From Ascaphus truei (Eukaryota; Chordata; Amphibia; Anura; Ascaphidae), in NCBI GenBank assembly GCA_036426205.1, contig CM071570.1, forward strand, positions 1,344,788-1,408,787: DNA of 64,000 nt, given 5' to 3'. Numbering within the stretch: the first letter of the stretch is position 1; each line of letters begins with the position of its first letter. A program made the translations under genes and the position numbers. Below, in pieces: positions 20,756-31,969 of this stretch. Below the pieces are notes generated by a model, which was not told the origin of the DNA, made no database searches, and worked only from the letters and a program-made list of their open reading frames with translations.

Positions 20756-21593
20756 ATCAGAGTTAATCGAGCCATTAATAAAGGCATTATACCCGGCTGA
20801 TTAACCCTAATTCGCATTGGGACTGAATGGGTTAAATGTATGTGCACCACACAAAAGTATTTGCCCTGTCCCATTCTTTTTATCCCCATTTTGCAGCCTA
20901 TTCCCGGTCTGTAATGCTAGGAGTGAATACTGTCATGATAAAAATGCATACAGACTGTAGTGTTGGTTTTTAGACACAAGATGCCGTTGTAAGCGCTGAG
21001 CCAAGCGCTGATTGAAGAAGCGTGGCTAGGTATGGGAGGTCTGCTTTGGAGAATGGATATCCATTTCTATTAATTCGACCTCGTAACCGCAAGTCAATTG
21101 AATAAGTGACTTGCGGTTACAAACTAAAGTGGTTCTGTCAAAATGTATCCGTTACCTTGTTAGCTCGCGTAGCTTGAAAGGGAGAAAGTCTATTGGCGTG
21201 GGAAGTCGGTCAATTGACTTGAGAAGTAGGTAAACTCAGGCTTCCCCTACGGTACCTTTCAATTAAGTGAACTAACTCGGGAACGCAGAGAGCTAGCACA
21301 CTAATTTTTGGTGTGCAGGTCCAAGTAAATAAACCAAGCACACACATATAAAAATTACAGTTGTGACACCATCAGAACATAGTGTTTTATTAAAGTATGA
21401 AATACTGACAGTTTTTAAAAGTACAAGCAGGTACATTTTTTCTGTAAGTCCGGGAAAAATCCATTAGTGCAGTGGTTCCCAAACCTTTTCGGTTCAAGGC
21501 TCCCAAAGGCAATCAGGATTTTTCCACAGCGCCTAAAGTGAAAAAAAATTGTATATACATACCTAACAGTTGCAGTGGGCAGTTGGTGGCTTG

Positions 21594-21934
21594 GGGGTTA
21601 TGCACTAAGCAGTGATAAGTGGGTTTTCTGGATGCTATGCACAAAGCAGTGATAAGTGCTTTTAAGTGAGATAACTGCCTTTATAGCGTGATACTGCCTG
21701 TTGTGAGATTCACAAAGCAGTGATAACAGTGCAGTATCGTGCTATAATGGCTACTTAAAATCACTTATCACTGCTTTGTGAATCTCCCAGAACGCAGTAT
21801 TGCGCTATAAAGGCATTTATCTCACTTAAAAGATTTATCACTGCTTTGTGAAACTCACAGAAGGCAGTATCACGCTATAATGGCTTTGTATCTCACTTAA
21901 AAGCACTTATCACTGCTTAGTGCATAACCCCCAT
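21594..21934. mobile_element. Palindromic MITE inside the hAT element
   Basis: The ends GGGGGTTATGCACTAAGCAG and the reverse complement at about 21911-21934 bound a 340-bp, almost fully palindromic sequence made of repeated 'aagcagtgataagtg' and 'ggcagtat.acgctataa' blocks. The terminus resembles the Harbinger end GGGGTTCATGCAGTAAGC, suggesting a Harbinger-mobilised MITE. I could not confirm a 3-bp target duplication. Confidence 0.65.
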
Positions 21935-22399
21935 AGTGCGGTTACGGTTAGTGAAAAAAATTAAACGCGAATGTAAAAATCACAAAAACAATGTTGTTAT
22001 AACTGTACATATACTATTGAAAGCTCATACTATTGAAAGCTCATACACATTGGTGTACATAGGATTTCCAGCAACACACTGATGGAGTGGGGGGAGATAA
22101 ATGGTACTATAGTAAATAACTATTTATTACTTAAACAACATTATAAGCATGTGATATGAATACCTGCATACCTTTACATCTACATATTTATTTTGTACTG
22201 TGTGTTTTTTGCTACTTCAGTAAAATGTACTGGTGGGAGGAAAGGGGGGGGGGACTCCCATACAAAGCCAGTTCCCAAGCAGGACAAAAAGGGGAGTTAT
22301 CCACCCTCCTGATTGGATGTGTAGCTGAAATCCTCCCGTCTGGCATGGCGAGCCCCTCACTGCAGGGACTGCAGACAGGCCAGGTCAGGCCCTCTGGTA

Positions 22400-22690
22400 A
22401 CTCCGGTCCATTTGTGCTTCCTTTAATTAATATCCCCTTTGTGCTCCCCTTAATTAGTATTCCCCGTTGTGCTTCCCTTATTAAATATTCCCCTTTGTGC
22501 TCCCCTTAATTAATATTCCCGTGTGCTCCCCTTAATTTTCCCTTTGTGCTCCCCTTAATATTGCCCTTTGTGCTCCCCCTTAATATTCCCTTTGTGATCC
22601 CCTTAATATTGCCATTGGGCTCCCCCTTAATATTCCCTTTATGATCCCCTTAATATTCCCTTTGTGCTCCCCTTAATTAATATCCTCTTT
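22400..22690. repeat. Tandem repeat (ccccttaatattccctttgtgct)-type
   Basis: About ten imperfect units of 23-28 bp lie inside the hAT element. They are non-coding. Confidence 0.85.
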
Positions 22691-23752
22691 GTGTGAGCCG
22701 AGCACTGGGACACAGCCCACGCCCCTATGTACACACAGGCAGACAAGTAACAGGTGGTAGAGATATGAAACACGAGTCCAAAGCGAGGGAAGCCCCGGCA
22801 ATAGCTCACCTCATTCGGTCACTGCAGTGGTGCGGAGCACCATATAAAACAAATGAACTGTCCCCCCAGGTGATGGCCTGGTTCGGTTGCAGCCCTTCGC
22901 CATTTTGGTGTCCCACGGAGCCCGTGCTGCATGGTGGGGAGGGATAATTGCGGCGCTCCTCTAGGCAAGCCACGGCCCATCAGGGCGCCGCAGTGCACAG
23001 ATTGGGAACCACTGCATTAGTGTGTAAATATGCTAGGGGTGAATGAGCTGACGGTATTTTCCCTCCTGCACTTCAAAGAGCCCCTGCAAAGTTGGAGCCT
23101 CTTAGTCTTCTGAAGTCCGGAGTTGAAAAGCCTCAGAGATCCAAAGTGTGAAAATGGCCGGAATGTTGCTGAGTGCCAGATCCCGGTACTCAGCATGAGC
23201 CATTCACACTTTGGGCCCAAACTCCAGACTAAGGGTCACCAGTTACAGGGTGTATACCAGGTATGATAAACCGCAAGGGTGTCAAGCTGACACATGCGCT
23301 TTGCAAACCTAAAAAACTTTTTTTGCCCGTTTTGCAAACTCCAGGCAAATCAGGGATTGGTGGGTTAAATGTTCCCACGGAGGGGATTGGATGTTCATGC
23401 TAGGAATAGTACTGTGATCCCTATAAACATGCCCGCCGAGCTCTCACCTGGGTGATTCATGATGTGACCAAGTTCTATGGAAGATTTCGTTCAAGTACAG
23501 CGGTAGCGGATCCAGAATGCAAGGGTTTAACAACATCATAACTAAGGATTTACCCCTGATTCAGGAATTTGTTAGCCCTGGTGACTCCCGAACGAATTCT
23601 AATTAACCAGATCGAAATGCCTTCATTTGGCTAAGATATTAAGTCGGCAACTTGCGTCCTAGCCAAAAGAACTATAAACCAGAGACTTTGTTTTTTCCGC
23701 TTTTGCTCAAAGAACAATTTATTTTGTTTCCCCATCCCAGTACGTGTTATAT

Positions 23753-24442
23753 TGTCATGCTGCGCTCACAACAAACAGTACTAGACCGCGGGGCTGAGGT
23801 GGGGATGTATATAACCGCCGCCCTACAACCACGGTGCCAGGTCTGGAATGTGAAGTCGGAGTCGTGGAGCTTGGTCGAGGTAGGAGAGTTCAGGGAAGCC
23901 GTGGTTCACAGAGAAGAATGGTTGTTATCCGAAGATGTGGTTGAGGAGAGGAGAAAGCTGGGGTCCAATAACAAGCCGAAGTCCAGGGGTAGAGAAGAGA
24001 CAGGTCCAGGTACGAGCAGGGATCACAACACTAGTCAGGCAAGGCGCAGGAACAGGCAAGATCCAGAAAGCAGCGAGCACAGCACAACAGAGTTTATGTT
24101 CAGCAAAGTGAAAGTGAAACAGGAAGGCATTTAAATGGGAAAGCACCAATCAGGAACCAGCAGATGATGACCTCACACATAAGCCACCAGCCGATAGGGC
24201 AGTGCAGGATTGGCTGCAGGTGTAACACAGCTGATGATGCTAGTGTTTGTTGCACGCGTACAAGGAGGGCGGCATAGAGTGGGTGCGCCGCCAGAGAGAG
24301 TGTGTGCCGTGGTGATACTGCGGGAGCGCGCCTCCGTGGATGAAGCATTGCGCAGCTGTGTGCGCACAGATAGCGGTCTGTGAGTGCTAGAGGTACAGCT
24401 GTGTGACGCGTGCTGGGGCAGAGCCTGGCGGCGATCCTGACA
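23753..24442 (-). mobile_element. 3' LTR of a Ty3/gypsy retrotransposon
   Basis: On minus it reads TGTCAGGATCGCC ... GCGCAGCATGACA, 690 bp with TG...CA ends. A polypurine tract lies immediately before it (24443-24465). It borders repeat X at 23752. The matching 5' LTR is missing because the element is truncated near 29530. Confidence 0.85.
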
Positions 24443-24990
24443 GTACCCCCCCCCCCTTCAGGGGAGAGCTCCGGATGACCCAGGGTAGGCTTCAGAGGGT
24501 ATTTGTGATGAAAAGCCCTGACCAATCTGGCAGCATGTACCTGTTTCCGAGGAATCCATTCACGTTGCTCTGGACCAAAACCCCTGCAATGAACGAGGTA
24601 TTGCAGTTTCCCTCTTGATACTTTGAAGTCGAGGATTGTCTGCACCTCAAACTCCTGTTGACCCTCCACAAGAACAGGCTGAGGTGACACGTCTCGAATG
24701 GATGATTGGGGATCCTGGATAAATGGCTTCAAAAGTGAAATGTGAAAGGCGGAAGGAATCTTCATAGTTGCCGGCAGTTTAAGTCGGTAGGTGACAGGAT
24801 TGACTCTCTCAGTAATGACGAAAGGACCAATGAATCTGGGTGCCAATTTGGGTGAAGAGACTTTGAGACGAATATTCTTCGTAGAAAGCCAGACCTTTTG
24901 TCCAGGTGTATAAGATGGAGTCTCCCGACGGTGACGATCGGCTTGTTTCTTTTGCATATTGACGGTGTGTCTCAGGTTCCCCTTAATTTT
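24380..24990 (-). pseudogene. Gypsy pol: integrase C-terminus and chromodomain
   Basis: The frame shows the GPY/F region (LAPRFIGPFVI...NPVTYRLKLP), then FHISLLKP. A chromodomain follows: FEVQTILDFKVSRGKLQYLV..RGFGPEQREWIP, which includes the aromatic-rich chromo core. Chromodomains steer integration of this gypsy clade (chromoviruses) to particular chromatin. A frameshift or gap near 24990-25220 separates it from the catalytic core of the integrase. Confidence 0.8.
24443..24465 (-). other. Polypurine tract
   Basis: On minus, CTGAAGG followed by a run of G and then TAC abuts the LTR. It is the expected plus-strand primer site of a gypsy element. The reading frame of pol passes through it as a glycine run into the LTR without a stop. 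Confidence 0.8.
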
Positions 24991-25226
24991 CTCCCAAGAG
25001 TGCTGGAGGCACTGGATTCTGTCCTCGGCAGTGGAAACACCCGAACTGGAGACTGTGGAAGGAAAAGTCGAGGGATGAAATCCGTAATTTGTGAAGAAAG
25101 GGGACTGTTGAGTGGATTCATTTCTAAGGTTATTATGTGAAAACTCTGCCCATGGGAGGAGATCAGACCAATTGTCCTGTGAATCCGAGACAAAACAGCG
25201 AATGATCTGTTCTAATGACTAATTGG

Positions 25227-25728
25227 TCATTTCGTTTGCGGGTGGTACCCAGAGGAAAAATGAAGTGAAATGCCCAGACGTTGGCAGAAGGCTCTCCGGA
25301 ATCTGGAGATAAATTGTGAGCCTCCGTCCGAGACTATGACTTGTGGAGTACTGTGGAGTCTGAAAAACTCCTTGACAAAGACCTCTGAGACCTTAGGCGC
25401 GCTCGGCAGGCCTTTAAGTGGGATGAAGTGCGCCTGTTTTGAAAAGCGATCCACGAACACCAGTATGGTGTCCATCCCTTTAGATATGGGTAACTCCACG
25501 ATAAAGTCTATCAAGAGATGCGTCCATGGGCGATCTGGAATTGGCAGTGGTTGAAGAAGGCCTGCCGGCCTATTGCGAGGCGTTTTATTCTGAGCGCATG
25601 TGGGACATGAAGCCACAAATTTTTCAATGTCTTTGCGCATGCCTGGCCACAAGAGGGTGTGCTTCAACAAGTTGATCGTTCTCCTGGTGCCAGGATGACC
25701 AGAGGTCCTGGAAGCATGACCCCATTCC
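25227..25728 (-). pseudogene. Gypsy pol: integrase zinc-binding and catalytic core
   Basis: The domains in order are the HHCC-type zinc region (ASRTSGHPGTRRT...CPTCAQNK) and the rve core, with the first catalytic Asp in LLIDFIVELP, the second in VIVSDGGSQF, and the region up to HFSSGYHPQTK. The glutamate region follows but is lost in a frameshift after 25227. The upstream end is cut by a LINE tail at 25729. Confidence 0.85.
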
Positions 25729-26325
25729 ATCAGGGGATGGACATTCTAACTTATGAGGAGAGGCTAGCTATATTGGGTTTATTTACATTAGAAAAGAGGC
25801 GTCTAAGAGGGGATATGATAACTATATACAAATATATTCAGGGACAATACAAGGAGCTTTCAAAAGAACTATTCATCCCACGGGCAGTACAAAGGACTCG
25901 GGGCCATCCCTTAAGGTTGGAGGAAAGGAAATTCCACCAGCAACAAAGGAAATGGTTCTTTACAGTAAGGGCAGTTAAAATGTGGAATTCATTACCCATG
26001 GAGACTGTGATGGCAGATACAATAGATTTGTTCAAAAAAAGGTTGGACATCTTTTTAGATGGGAAAGGTATACAGGGATATACCAAATAAGTATACATGG
26101 GAAGGATGTTGATCCAGGGATTAATCCGATTGCCAATTCTTGGAGTCAGGAAGGAATTAATTTTTCCCCCTAATGGGGTTTTTTTGTTTGCTTTCCTCTG
26201 GATCAATAAGTAAGTATAGATATAGAATAAAGTATCTGTTGTCTGAATTTAGCATAGGTTGAACTTGATGGACGTACGTCTTTTTTCAACCTCATCTACT
26301 ATGTAACTATGTAACTATGTATGTA
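25729..26325 (+). mobile_element. LINE 3' fragment (copy b) inserted in the gypsy integrase
   Basis: On plus it encodes the C-terminal segment of a non-LTR element (EERLAILGLFTLEKRRLRGDM..., ...VKMWNSLPMETV.., DLFKKRLDIF), followed by the 'ggttgaacttgatggacgta' tail and ATGTAACT repeats. It is inserted opposite to the gypsy element and splits its integrase from the RNase H side. The reading frame is intact for about 115 codons, so the insertion is not very old. Confidence 0.75.
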
Positions 26326-26329
26326 ACTT

Positions 26330-27000
26330 TCCTATAGAAGTTGGTGGGAGTTAACAGGCGTCCTTCTGGCACCTTGAGGCCTACATGGATGTTACGTTGA
26401 GCCCTGGTAATGTGTGGTAAGGCGTCAAAGGTGTTGGCAGACAAAATACATGTGGGAGGAAGTATAGTCTGTTGACGATCATCTGCTCTGTCCACCACCA
26501 GGAATTGTCTGGATAGTGCACGTCTTTTACGTTTTTGGAGCCAGGAATATATGATATAACAAAGTTAAAACGGGTGAAAAATAGGGACCACTGTGCTTGT
26601 CGTGACCCCAAGCGACGCGCACCTTCAATGTAGAGTAGATTCTTGTGGTCAGTCAGGATAGTACCCTCGAAAAAGTGTCGCCATTCTTCTAAGGCCATCT
26701 TTATTGCGAGAAGTTTGCAGTTTCCTACATCGTAGTTTCTCTCCGCAGAAGAATTTTTTTGGGATAAAAACGCACATGGATGCAGGCGGGCCTGAGGGTT
26801 TTTCCTCTGAGACAGTATTGCCCCAACTCCTACGTCGGAGACGTCCACTTCCAGCATGAAAGGTAACCCTGGATATGGGTGTACCAAGATGGGAGCAGAA
26901 GAAAAAGTATTCTTTAAGTTTTCAAACGCTGTGGTGGCTTCGGGAGACCGGTGTGTTGGATCCGCCCCATTTTGGGTTAAAGCCGTAATAGGTGCCACTA
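26330..27000 (-). pseudogene. Gypsy pol: RNase H domain
   Basis: The frame holds [20 protein letters not shown] (first RNase H Asp), [25 protein letters not shown] (Glu region), [16 protein letters not shown] (Asp-His region) and the RWSLFF-like segment reading [20 protein letters not shown]. These are the usual gypsy blocks in order. Stop codons follow near 26510. The LINE tail begins at 26325. Confidence 0.85.
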
Positions 27001-27590
27001 TAGAGGAGAAGTTTTGAATAAATCGCCGATAGTAATTTGCAAACCCAAGAAATCTTTGGATGGCTTTAAGAGATAACAGACACGGCCAGTCCGTAACTGC
27101 TTTGACTTTGTCGAGGGTCCATGGCGAGTCCGGAGTCTGAAATAATGTAACCGAGGAAGGAGGTTGAAGACTGGTGAAAGTTGCATTTCTCCAGTTTGGC
27201 GAAGAGCTTATTCTCCCGTAGCCTTTGAAGAACTTGTTTCACATGTACTGGATGTTCCTGAATGTTTTTGGAGTAGATAAAAATGGCATCCAGGTACACG
27301 ATTCCATGTTGGACTAGCAGGTCCCTGAAGATTTCGTTAACGAAGTCTTGAAATATAGCTGGAGCATTGCAGAGACAAAACGGCATCACAAGGTACTCGT
27401 AGTGCCCATCGCGAGTATTGAAGGCCGTCTTCCACTCATCTCCCTGACGAATCCTTACCAAGTTGTAGGCCCCTCGTAGATCCAACTTGGTAAAAATGTT
27501 TGCGCCCTGTAGCCTATCAAACAGTTCGGAGATTCTGCCTGCTGTTTTTTCGAAGACATCACGGAAGTCCTCATATTCTACTGGAAGTTG
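27000..27590 (-). pseudogene. Gypsy pol: reverse transcriptase, internally deleted and mutated
   Basis: Recognised blocks are [15 protein letters not shown] (motif A with its Asp), [22 protein letters not shown] (motif B) and [12 protein letters not shown], where the catalytic YLDD reads YLDA. Just before motif A the frame jumps in phase from the protease linker (VFEKTAGRI) to SELFDRL, so roughly 100 residues of the fingers region are missing. A further frameshift lies near 27070-27130. The enzyme cannot be active. Confidence 0.85.
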
Positions 27591-28165
27591 TACTCTGTCT
27601 TGTTCAGGTACTGCCACTCCTGCCAAAGCCTTGGAAGGCGATAAGCAATGCTTCTGACATTGAGGACTCCAGCGGATAGGCAAAGTCTCTGTCCAGTCGA
27701 TTAAAGGGTTGTGTGTCTGCAGCCATGGAAGCCCTTGTATGATGTCCACTGAGGGGGTATGCATGGCGTCCAATTATATGGTCTCGGAATTAGGCTCCCC
27801 AGTTAATACCTGGATGGGTATGTCTGAAGGGATATGAAAGCGGGCTACAGTCTATGGATTCGAGACCCACGGAACGATCCTTATGTATCAATGGTATCCG
27901 GTGTCTCTCCGCAAATCCTTGGTCTATGAAGTTTCCCCCACGACCCGAAGTCCAGAAAGCCAGTGTAGTGACTCGGAAGGTTTCTCTGGATATGGTGATG
28001 GGAAGGTTGATCCTAGTGGAAGGTTGCAAGGGAGGTAAGGATGCAGTGCTCAGCGTGATCCTCCCGACTCTTACGGGGCTGTGGTGTCTTCCCGCTCAGC
28101 GGGTAGGTGGCCACCAGGTGCCCATTGTTCCCGCAGTATAGATGTAGCCCATCGACCCTCCCCCC
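27590..28165 (-). pseudogene. Gypsy gag zinc knuckle and protease
   Basis: On minus, a CCHC-type knuckle (LYCGNNGHLVATY, last Cys replaced by Tyr) is followed by the protease region (LAFWTSGRGGNFIDQGFA, where the D-S/T-G site has changed) and the [19 protein letters not shown] block that closes the domain. Several frame changes occur between 27780 and 28010. Confidence 0.75.
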
Positions 28166-28194
28166 CAACCTCATATCGGGTACCCTAGGGTGTC

Positions 28195-28880
28195 TCAAGG
28201 TCTGGCTACATGTCTGAGTGTGTTGCGTACCTGCTGGCAACAGGAGGGCCTGAGTCTCCCGCGGTGACATGGGGGACAACAGGACAGGTTTCTGGGGTGG
28301 ATGCCTTCGTTCTCCTTCAATGGTTCAGCACCTCCATCTGTAGTAGGCCCCAGGGATATGGGGTGGAATCCCTACTGCAGAATCCCCTCCCAGGGATGAG
28401 AGATTCCAGTCTCCACACAAGGCCTCATTCAAATAGCAGCAGCTCTTCTTTGGCTTCTCTCAGCAGCATGCAATCAGTATACAGCCAGCCAGCTGTACTC
28501 CTTCAGGATGTCCCTGCCTCCACTCTGGGCCTCAGGGGCACCCAGAGTGGGGCTATCTCTTCCCTCACCCCCTTAGCAGGGTGAGAGGTACTTGGTCCAC
28601 CTATCTATCTATCAGCTCTACTCACTAGACTCTCCAGACTAACACTTGTCCTATGCTGGATTCACTAAATAGGAAGTGCACTGCTCTTTAATAGTTTCAG
28701 CAGGCACCGCCCCTGTGTCTCCTGATTGGACACAGGGTCAGGTGACCTACCTTCACCATTTCAATGCAAGTGCTTGAGGTGGGGGAAACCCATGATAACT
28801 CCTGGCAAACCTACCCTTAACAGGGATTACTGCGCAGGAGGAGAATAGAAATATTGCCCATAAATCTTACCAGGGCTACA
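28195..28880. mobile_element. LTR-like repeat R3 inserted in the gypsy gag
   Basis: The insert splits gag between its linker and the zinc knuckle. It matches parts of 57800-59260: 'gcgtacctg..gcaacaggag', 'gggcctgag..tcccgcg', 'ttctggggtgg', 'cagc.cctccatct', and the closing 'ttaacaggg'. Both copies end near 'ggctaca'. No coding domain is seen. Confidence 0.6.
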
Positions 28881-29530
28881 TAGCCATGTACATCGTCTGT
28901 GCTGCCTCTCACCAAACGAAAGACTGGTTCTTCCCAGTTGCATAGGTTCGTCTAGCGTTGGTGCTGCGGAAGACACGGGTCCTGCTGGATGAAAGGTAGA
29001 AGGTTGTACTCCTTGTTGGCATCTGCCACTCTCCATTCTTCTCTCCTGAAGACGCAGATCATGCGGATGCAAAGAGCCAGGTCTTCAAGTCCTCCGGGAT
29101 GGTCCTGGGACGCCAACTTGTCTTTGAGACGCTCGGGTAATCCCTGACAGAATACTGCCGACAGGGCCTTGTCGTTCCAGCCAGTCTCAGAGGCCACGGT
29201 CCGGAACTCCAGCACGTAGCGGGCCATGGTACGGTCTCCATGAGAAATGTTGAGACGGGTAGAAGCAGCATTTACCTTGCGACCAGGTTTGTCGAAGACT
29301 CTCTGGAACTCAGCGGTGAAGAGATTGATATCGGAGGTCAGGTCTGGTCGTTGCTCCCAGATCGGAGAGACCAAGGCCAGGGCGTCGTCTGTCAGAAGGG
29401 AAATGATGTATGCCACTTCCGAGCGTTGGGAGAAAAAATGAGAAGGGAGCAGTTCGAACTGTATTGATCATTGGTTCAGGAATCCCCGACAACCCAAAGA
29501 ATCCCCAGCATAGCGGTTAGAGGTAGGTAA
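28881..29530 (-). pseudogene. Gypsy gag (capsid part), 5'-truncated
   Basis: The frame reads FELLPSHF...VAYIISLLTDDALALVSPIWEQRPDL and ...ARYVLEFRTVASETGWNDKALSAVFCQGL, the retrotransposon gag capsid fold, and matches the gag at 51510-52000 of a related element. Sequence upstream of about 29530 no longer matches, so the N terminus, leader and 5' LTR are absent. Confidence 0.8.
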
Positions 29531-30060
29531 TCATGGTTCAAAAGTCGAGGCCACTGGAGTGGAAATAGGTATAAATGCTGCAGGGTTAGTAGTAGTGGCA
29601 GAAAGAAACCTGACCCTGTCAGATAGGGCGAGGACCCTCAGACACCCGCGGGCATACCTTTGGAGACCCCATTTGGGGCCCACGGTGAGCGGCGGGGACA
29701 ACTTGGTGGACCAGAGCGCCTGGCGAGGACCACCCGTAGGCCTCCAGACCTTGTGTGAACCCCTTTGTTGGGCCACTGTGGAGCCCACAGACACCCACCA
29801 GGACAACTGGGGACTCCCGTGGGCCAGGGGTATTTACCCTGTATGTAAAAGAATAAATCAGGTATTTATGGGGGCACAGGGGGTGGGTTATGTATTGTTT
29901 ATTAAATATAGTGATGTTTATTGTGGTTAACGGAGGTGGGGGAAGTGGGTATTGTCCCCAAGTCAGGATGGGTAGGCCTCCCTGTGGGTAGTGGGTGGTT
30001 AGGCCTCATGGGGTGGGTAGTGGGGGAGGGTGTTTATGCCTCCCGAGTGGTGGATGAGGG
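29531..30060. other. Unassigned sequence beyond the gypsy truncation
   Basis: An open frame of 123 codons on plus (29559-29930) has no recognisable domain. Its GC-rich part 29620-29830 resembles leader or LTR sequence, but I found no second copy in the window. Confidence 0.3.
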
Positions 30061-30062
30061 TG

Positions 30063-30119
30063 GGTTAACCCCTTAATGACTATAGCGGTTAATGACCGCT
30101 AAGGTGATTAAGGGGTTAA
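30063..30119. repeat. Hairpin 'taaccccttaatgactatagc' type
   Basis: GGGTTAACCCCTTAATGAC...  pairs with ...GGTGATTAAGGGGTTAA across an AGCGGTTAATGACCGCT centre. Related hairpins lie at 38862-38912, 46482-46536 and 61558-61637. Confidence 0.7.
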
Positions 30120-30374
30120 GGGACATTACATTGGCTATTTTGATTCTTGTGTATGTTTTGCAGCTAAGGAGGGACATGGGTAGGGTGAAGATGAGGATGG
30201 CCTTCATCGTGGGTGTCTGGAAAAGGTAAGTGTAATATGTATTTAAAATGGGCAAATGCACTATTATCCATATGTGGATAATAGTAATTTTGCCCATTAC
30301 TGTATTGTATGTGTATTGCGGATAGCCGCTAAGGTAATGAAGCTGCATTAATGTAAATTTTAATTTTAATAATA

Positions 30375-30605
30375 GTGTGCAGGAGCAGGGGTTCTCCTGA
30401 GCTGAACCGCATTGATTTCTGCCACAGAGACCACCTTGTCGCTGTCATCTTTATAGCGTCCACGTTGCGTCTTGGACGTTATAAAGATTGCGTCGACACT
30501 GCCACCGATGACCCATACCGGGGCCTCTAACTCGGGAAACAGGGGGTCTCTGAGGCAGAAATCAATGCGGTTCAGCTCAGGGGACCCCCTTCTCCCACAC
30601 ACTAT
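30375..30605. repeat. Foldback element, copy 2
   Basis: Arms starting 'gcaggagcaggggttctcctgagc' and ending in its approximate reverse complement meet at about 30480. It belongs to the same family as 3705-3935, with a different centre (cgtccacgttgcgtcttggacg). Confidence 0.7.
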
Positions 30606-30699
30606 TATTAAAATTTACATTAATGCAGCTTCATTACCATAGCGGCTATCCGCTATGGTAATGAATTATTGTTTATTGTTGAGTGTGTTTTGACACTAG

Positions 30700-30960
30700 T
30701 GTAGATGAGCAGGGGGTCTCCTGAGCTGAACCGCATTGGTTTCAGCCTCGGGGACCCCCTACTTCAGGAGATACAGGCCCTGTTATGGGGTGCCGGTCTC
30801 CCCTGCAGAATTTAAATGTCCCGGTCACATGACGCAGAACCTTTAAAAGTGCAGGGGATACCGGCACCCCATAACGGGCCTGTATCTCATGAAGAACAGG
30901 GTCCCCGGACCTGAAACCAAAGCGGTTCAGGTCCGGAGACCCCCTGCTCATGTACACTAT
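30700..30960. repeat. Foldback element, copy 3
   Basis: The arms begin 'gatgagcagggggtctcctg' and end 'ggagaccccctgctcatgta'. The centre holds 'gcatgacgcagaacctttaaaagtgc'-type sequence around 30830. Confidence 0.75.
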
Positions 30961-31969
30961 TATTAAAATGTATATTGTTAATGCACGATCGCCTGTAACA
31001 GCCGTTCATAGAGATGCAGAATCTCCATGCAAATGTTACAGGCGGCTTTTTTTTCCTATCAGCTATCGTACGTGAAGTTTAAGCAGGAAAGCAGGGGGGA
31101 GGGGGGAAACAACACGCACGCTGTGGCTGTTTTGATCACGGACGATACAAAATGGGCTGATCTCCTTAGTGAATCGCGCCTCCGGCTTCACTTTTTAGCG
31201 GACGTGTTATTTTTTTTCAGGCCAGCGCAATAGCTCGTAGCTTAGTGCATAGCCCCCTAAGTCTCTAGGCAGACTATACATGCATTCTGTCACAGTGGAT
31301 CACAGTGCAAACTAGTTGGTAAATGCAAGCCATAAATGACGTCTCAAGTCCAAGATCTCAAAAATACCTATGCAAATATAGCAATGTTCCTGGTCCACAG
31401 ATATAAAAAAAATGTGAAGCAATACTTTAAGATTCTATGCAAGACACATAAGAGAATAAAATATATTCGTCATAATGTATATCTCCACATACGTGTGTAT
31501 GTTGGCTATATATCTGAATCTAAAGTATATTGATATCTATTATAGAAGTGACACATGCTATATGCAAAAGCGCTAGGAATTTTTGAGATCTTGGACCTGA
31601 GACGTCATTTATGGCTTGCATTTACCAACTTGCTTCCACTGTGATAGAATGCATGTATAGTCTGCCTAGACACTAAGGGGGTCATGCACTAAGCTCCGAG
31701 CTTTTGCATCCGGCTGGAAAAAAAATACACGTCAGATACAAAGTGAAGCCGGAGACGCGATTCACTAAGGCCTTGAGCCCATTTTCTATCGTACGTGCTC
31801 AAAACAGCCACAGCGTACGTGTTGTTTTTTTCCCCCCTGCTAGCGTTCTTAAACATCACGTACGATAGCTGATAGAAAAAAAGCCGCTTGGAACATTTGC
31901 ATGGAGATTTGGCATCTCCATGCAAGGCTGTTACAGGCGATCGTACACAAAACAAATAAATTTTAATAA

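Larger units (their letters stand above)
21470..23014. mobile_element. Non-autonomous hAT transposon with 8-bp target duplication
   Basis: The ends are CAGTGGTTCCCAA and TTGGGAACCACTG in inverted orientation. The flanks are a perfect 8-bp duplication, CATTAGTG, at 21462-21469 and 23015-23022, the size made by hAT transposases. The paralogous repeat copy near 54755-54775 shows the site without the element. No transposase is encoded in its 1545 bp, so movement would have needed an enzyme supplied elsewhere. Confidence 0.92.
20756..23752 (+). repeat. Dispersed repeat X, copy 1 (carries a hAT element, cut by a gypsy element)
   Basis: The flanking parts match 53320-55815: 'attatacccggctgattaac', 'gacctcgtaaccgcaagtca', 'gaaagtctattg.cgtggga', 'aaatatgct..ggtgaatgag', 'taagggtcaccag', 'gtgttcccacggaggggatt' and 'ttattttgtttcc.catccc'. 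It is non-coding. Copy 1 has gained a hAT element at 21470-23014 and is interrupted at 23753 by a gypsy LTR. Copy 2 has instead gained a solo LTR and a GC-rich block. Confidence 0.8.

Noticed and set aside
19779..20800. Open frames of 100-144 codons near 20 kb
   Set aside because: They lie across an LTR fragment and repeat X, with no domain, no consistent splice sites and no support on either side.
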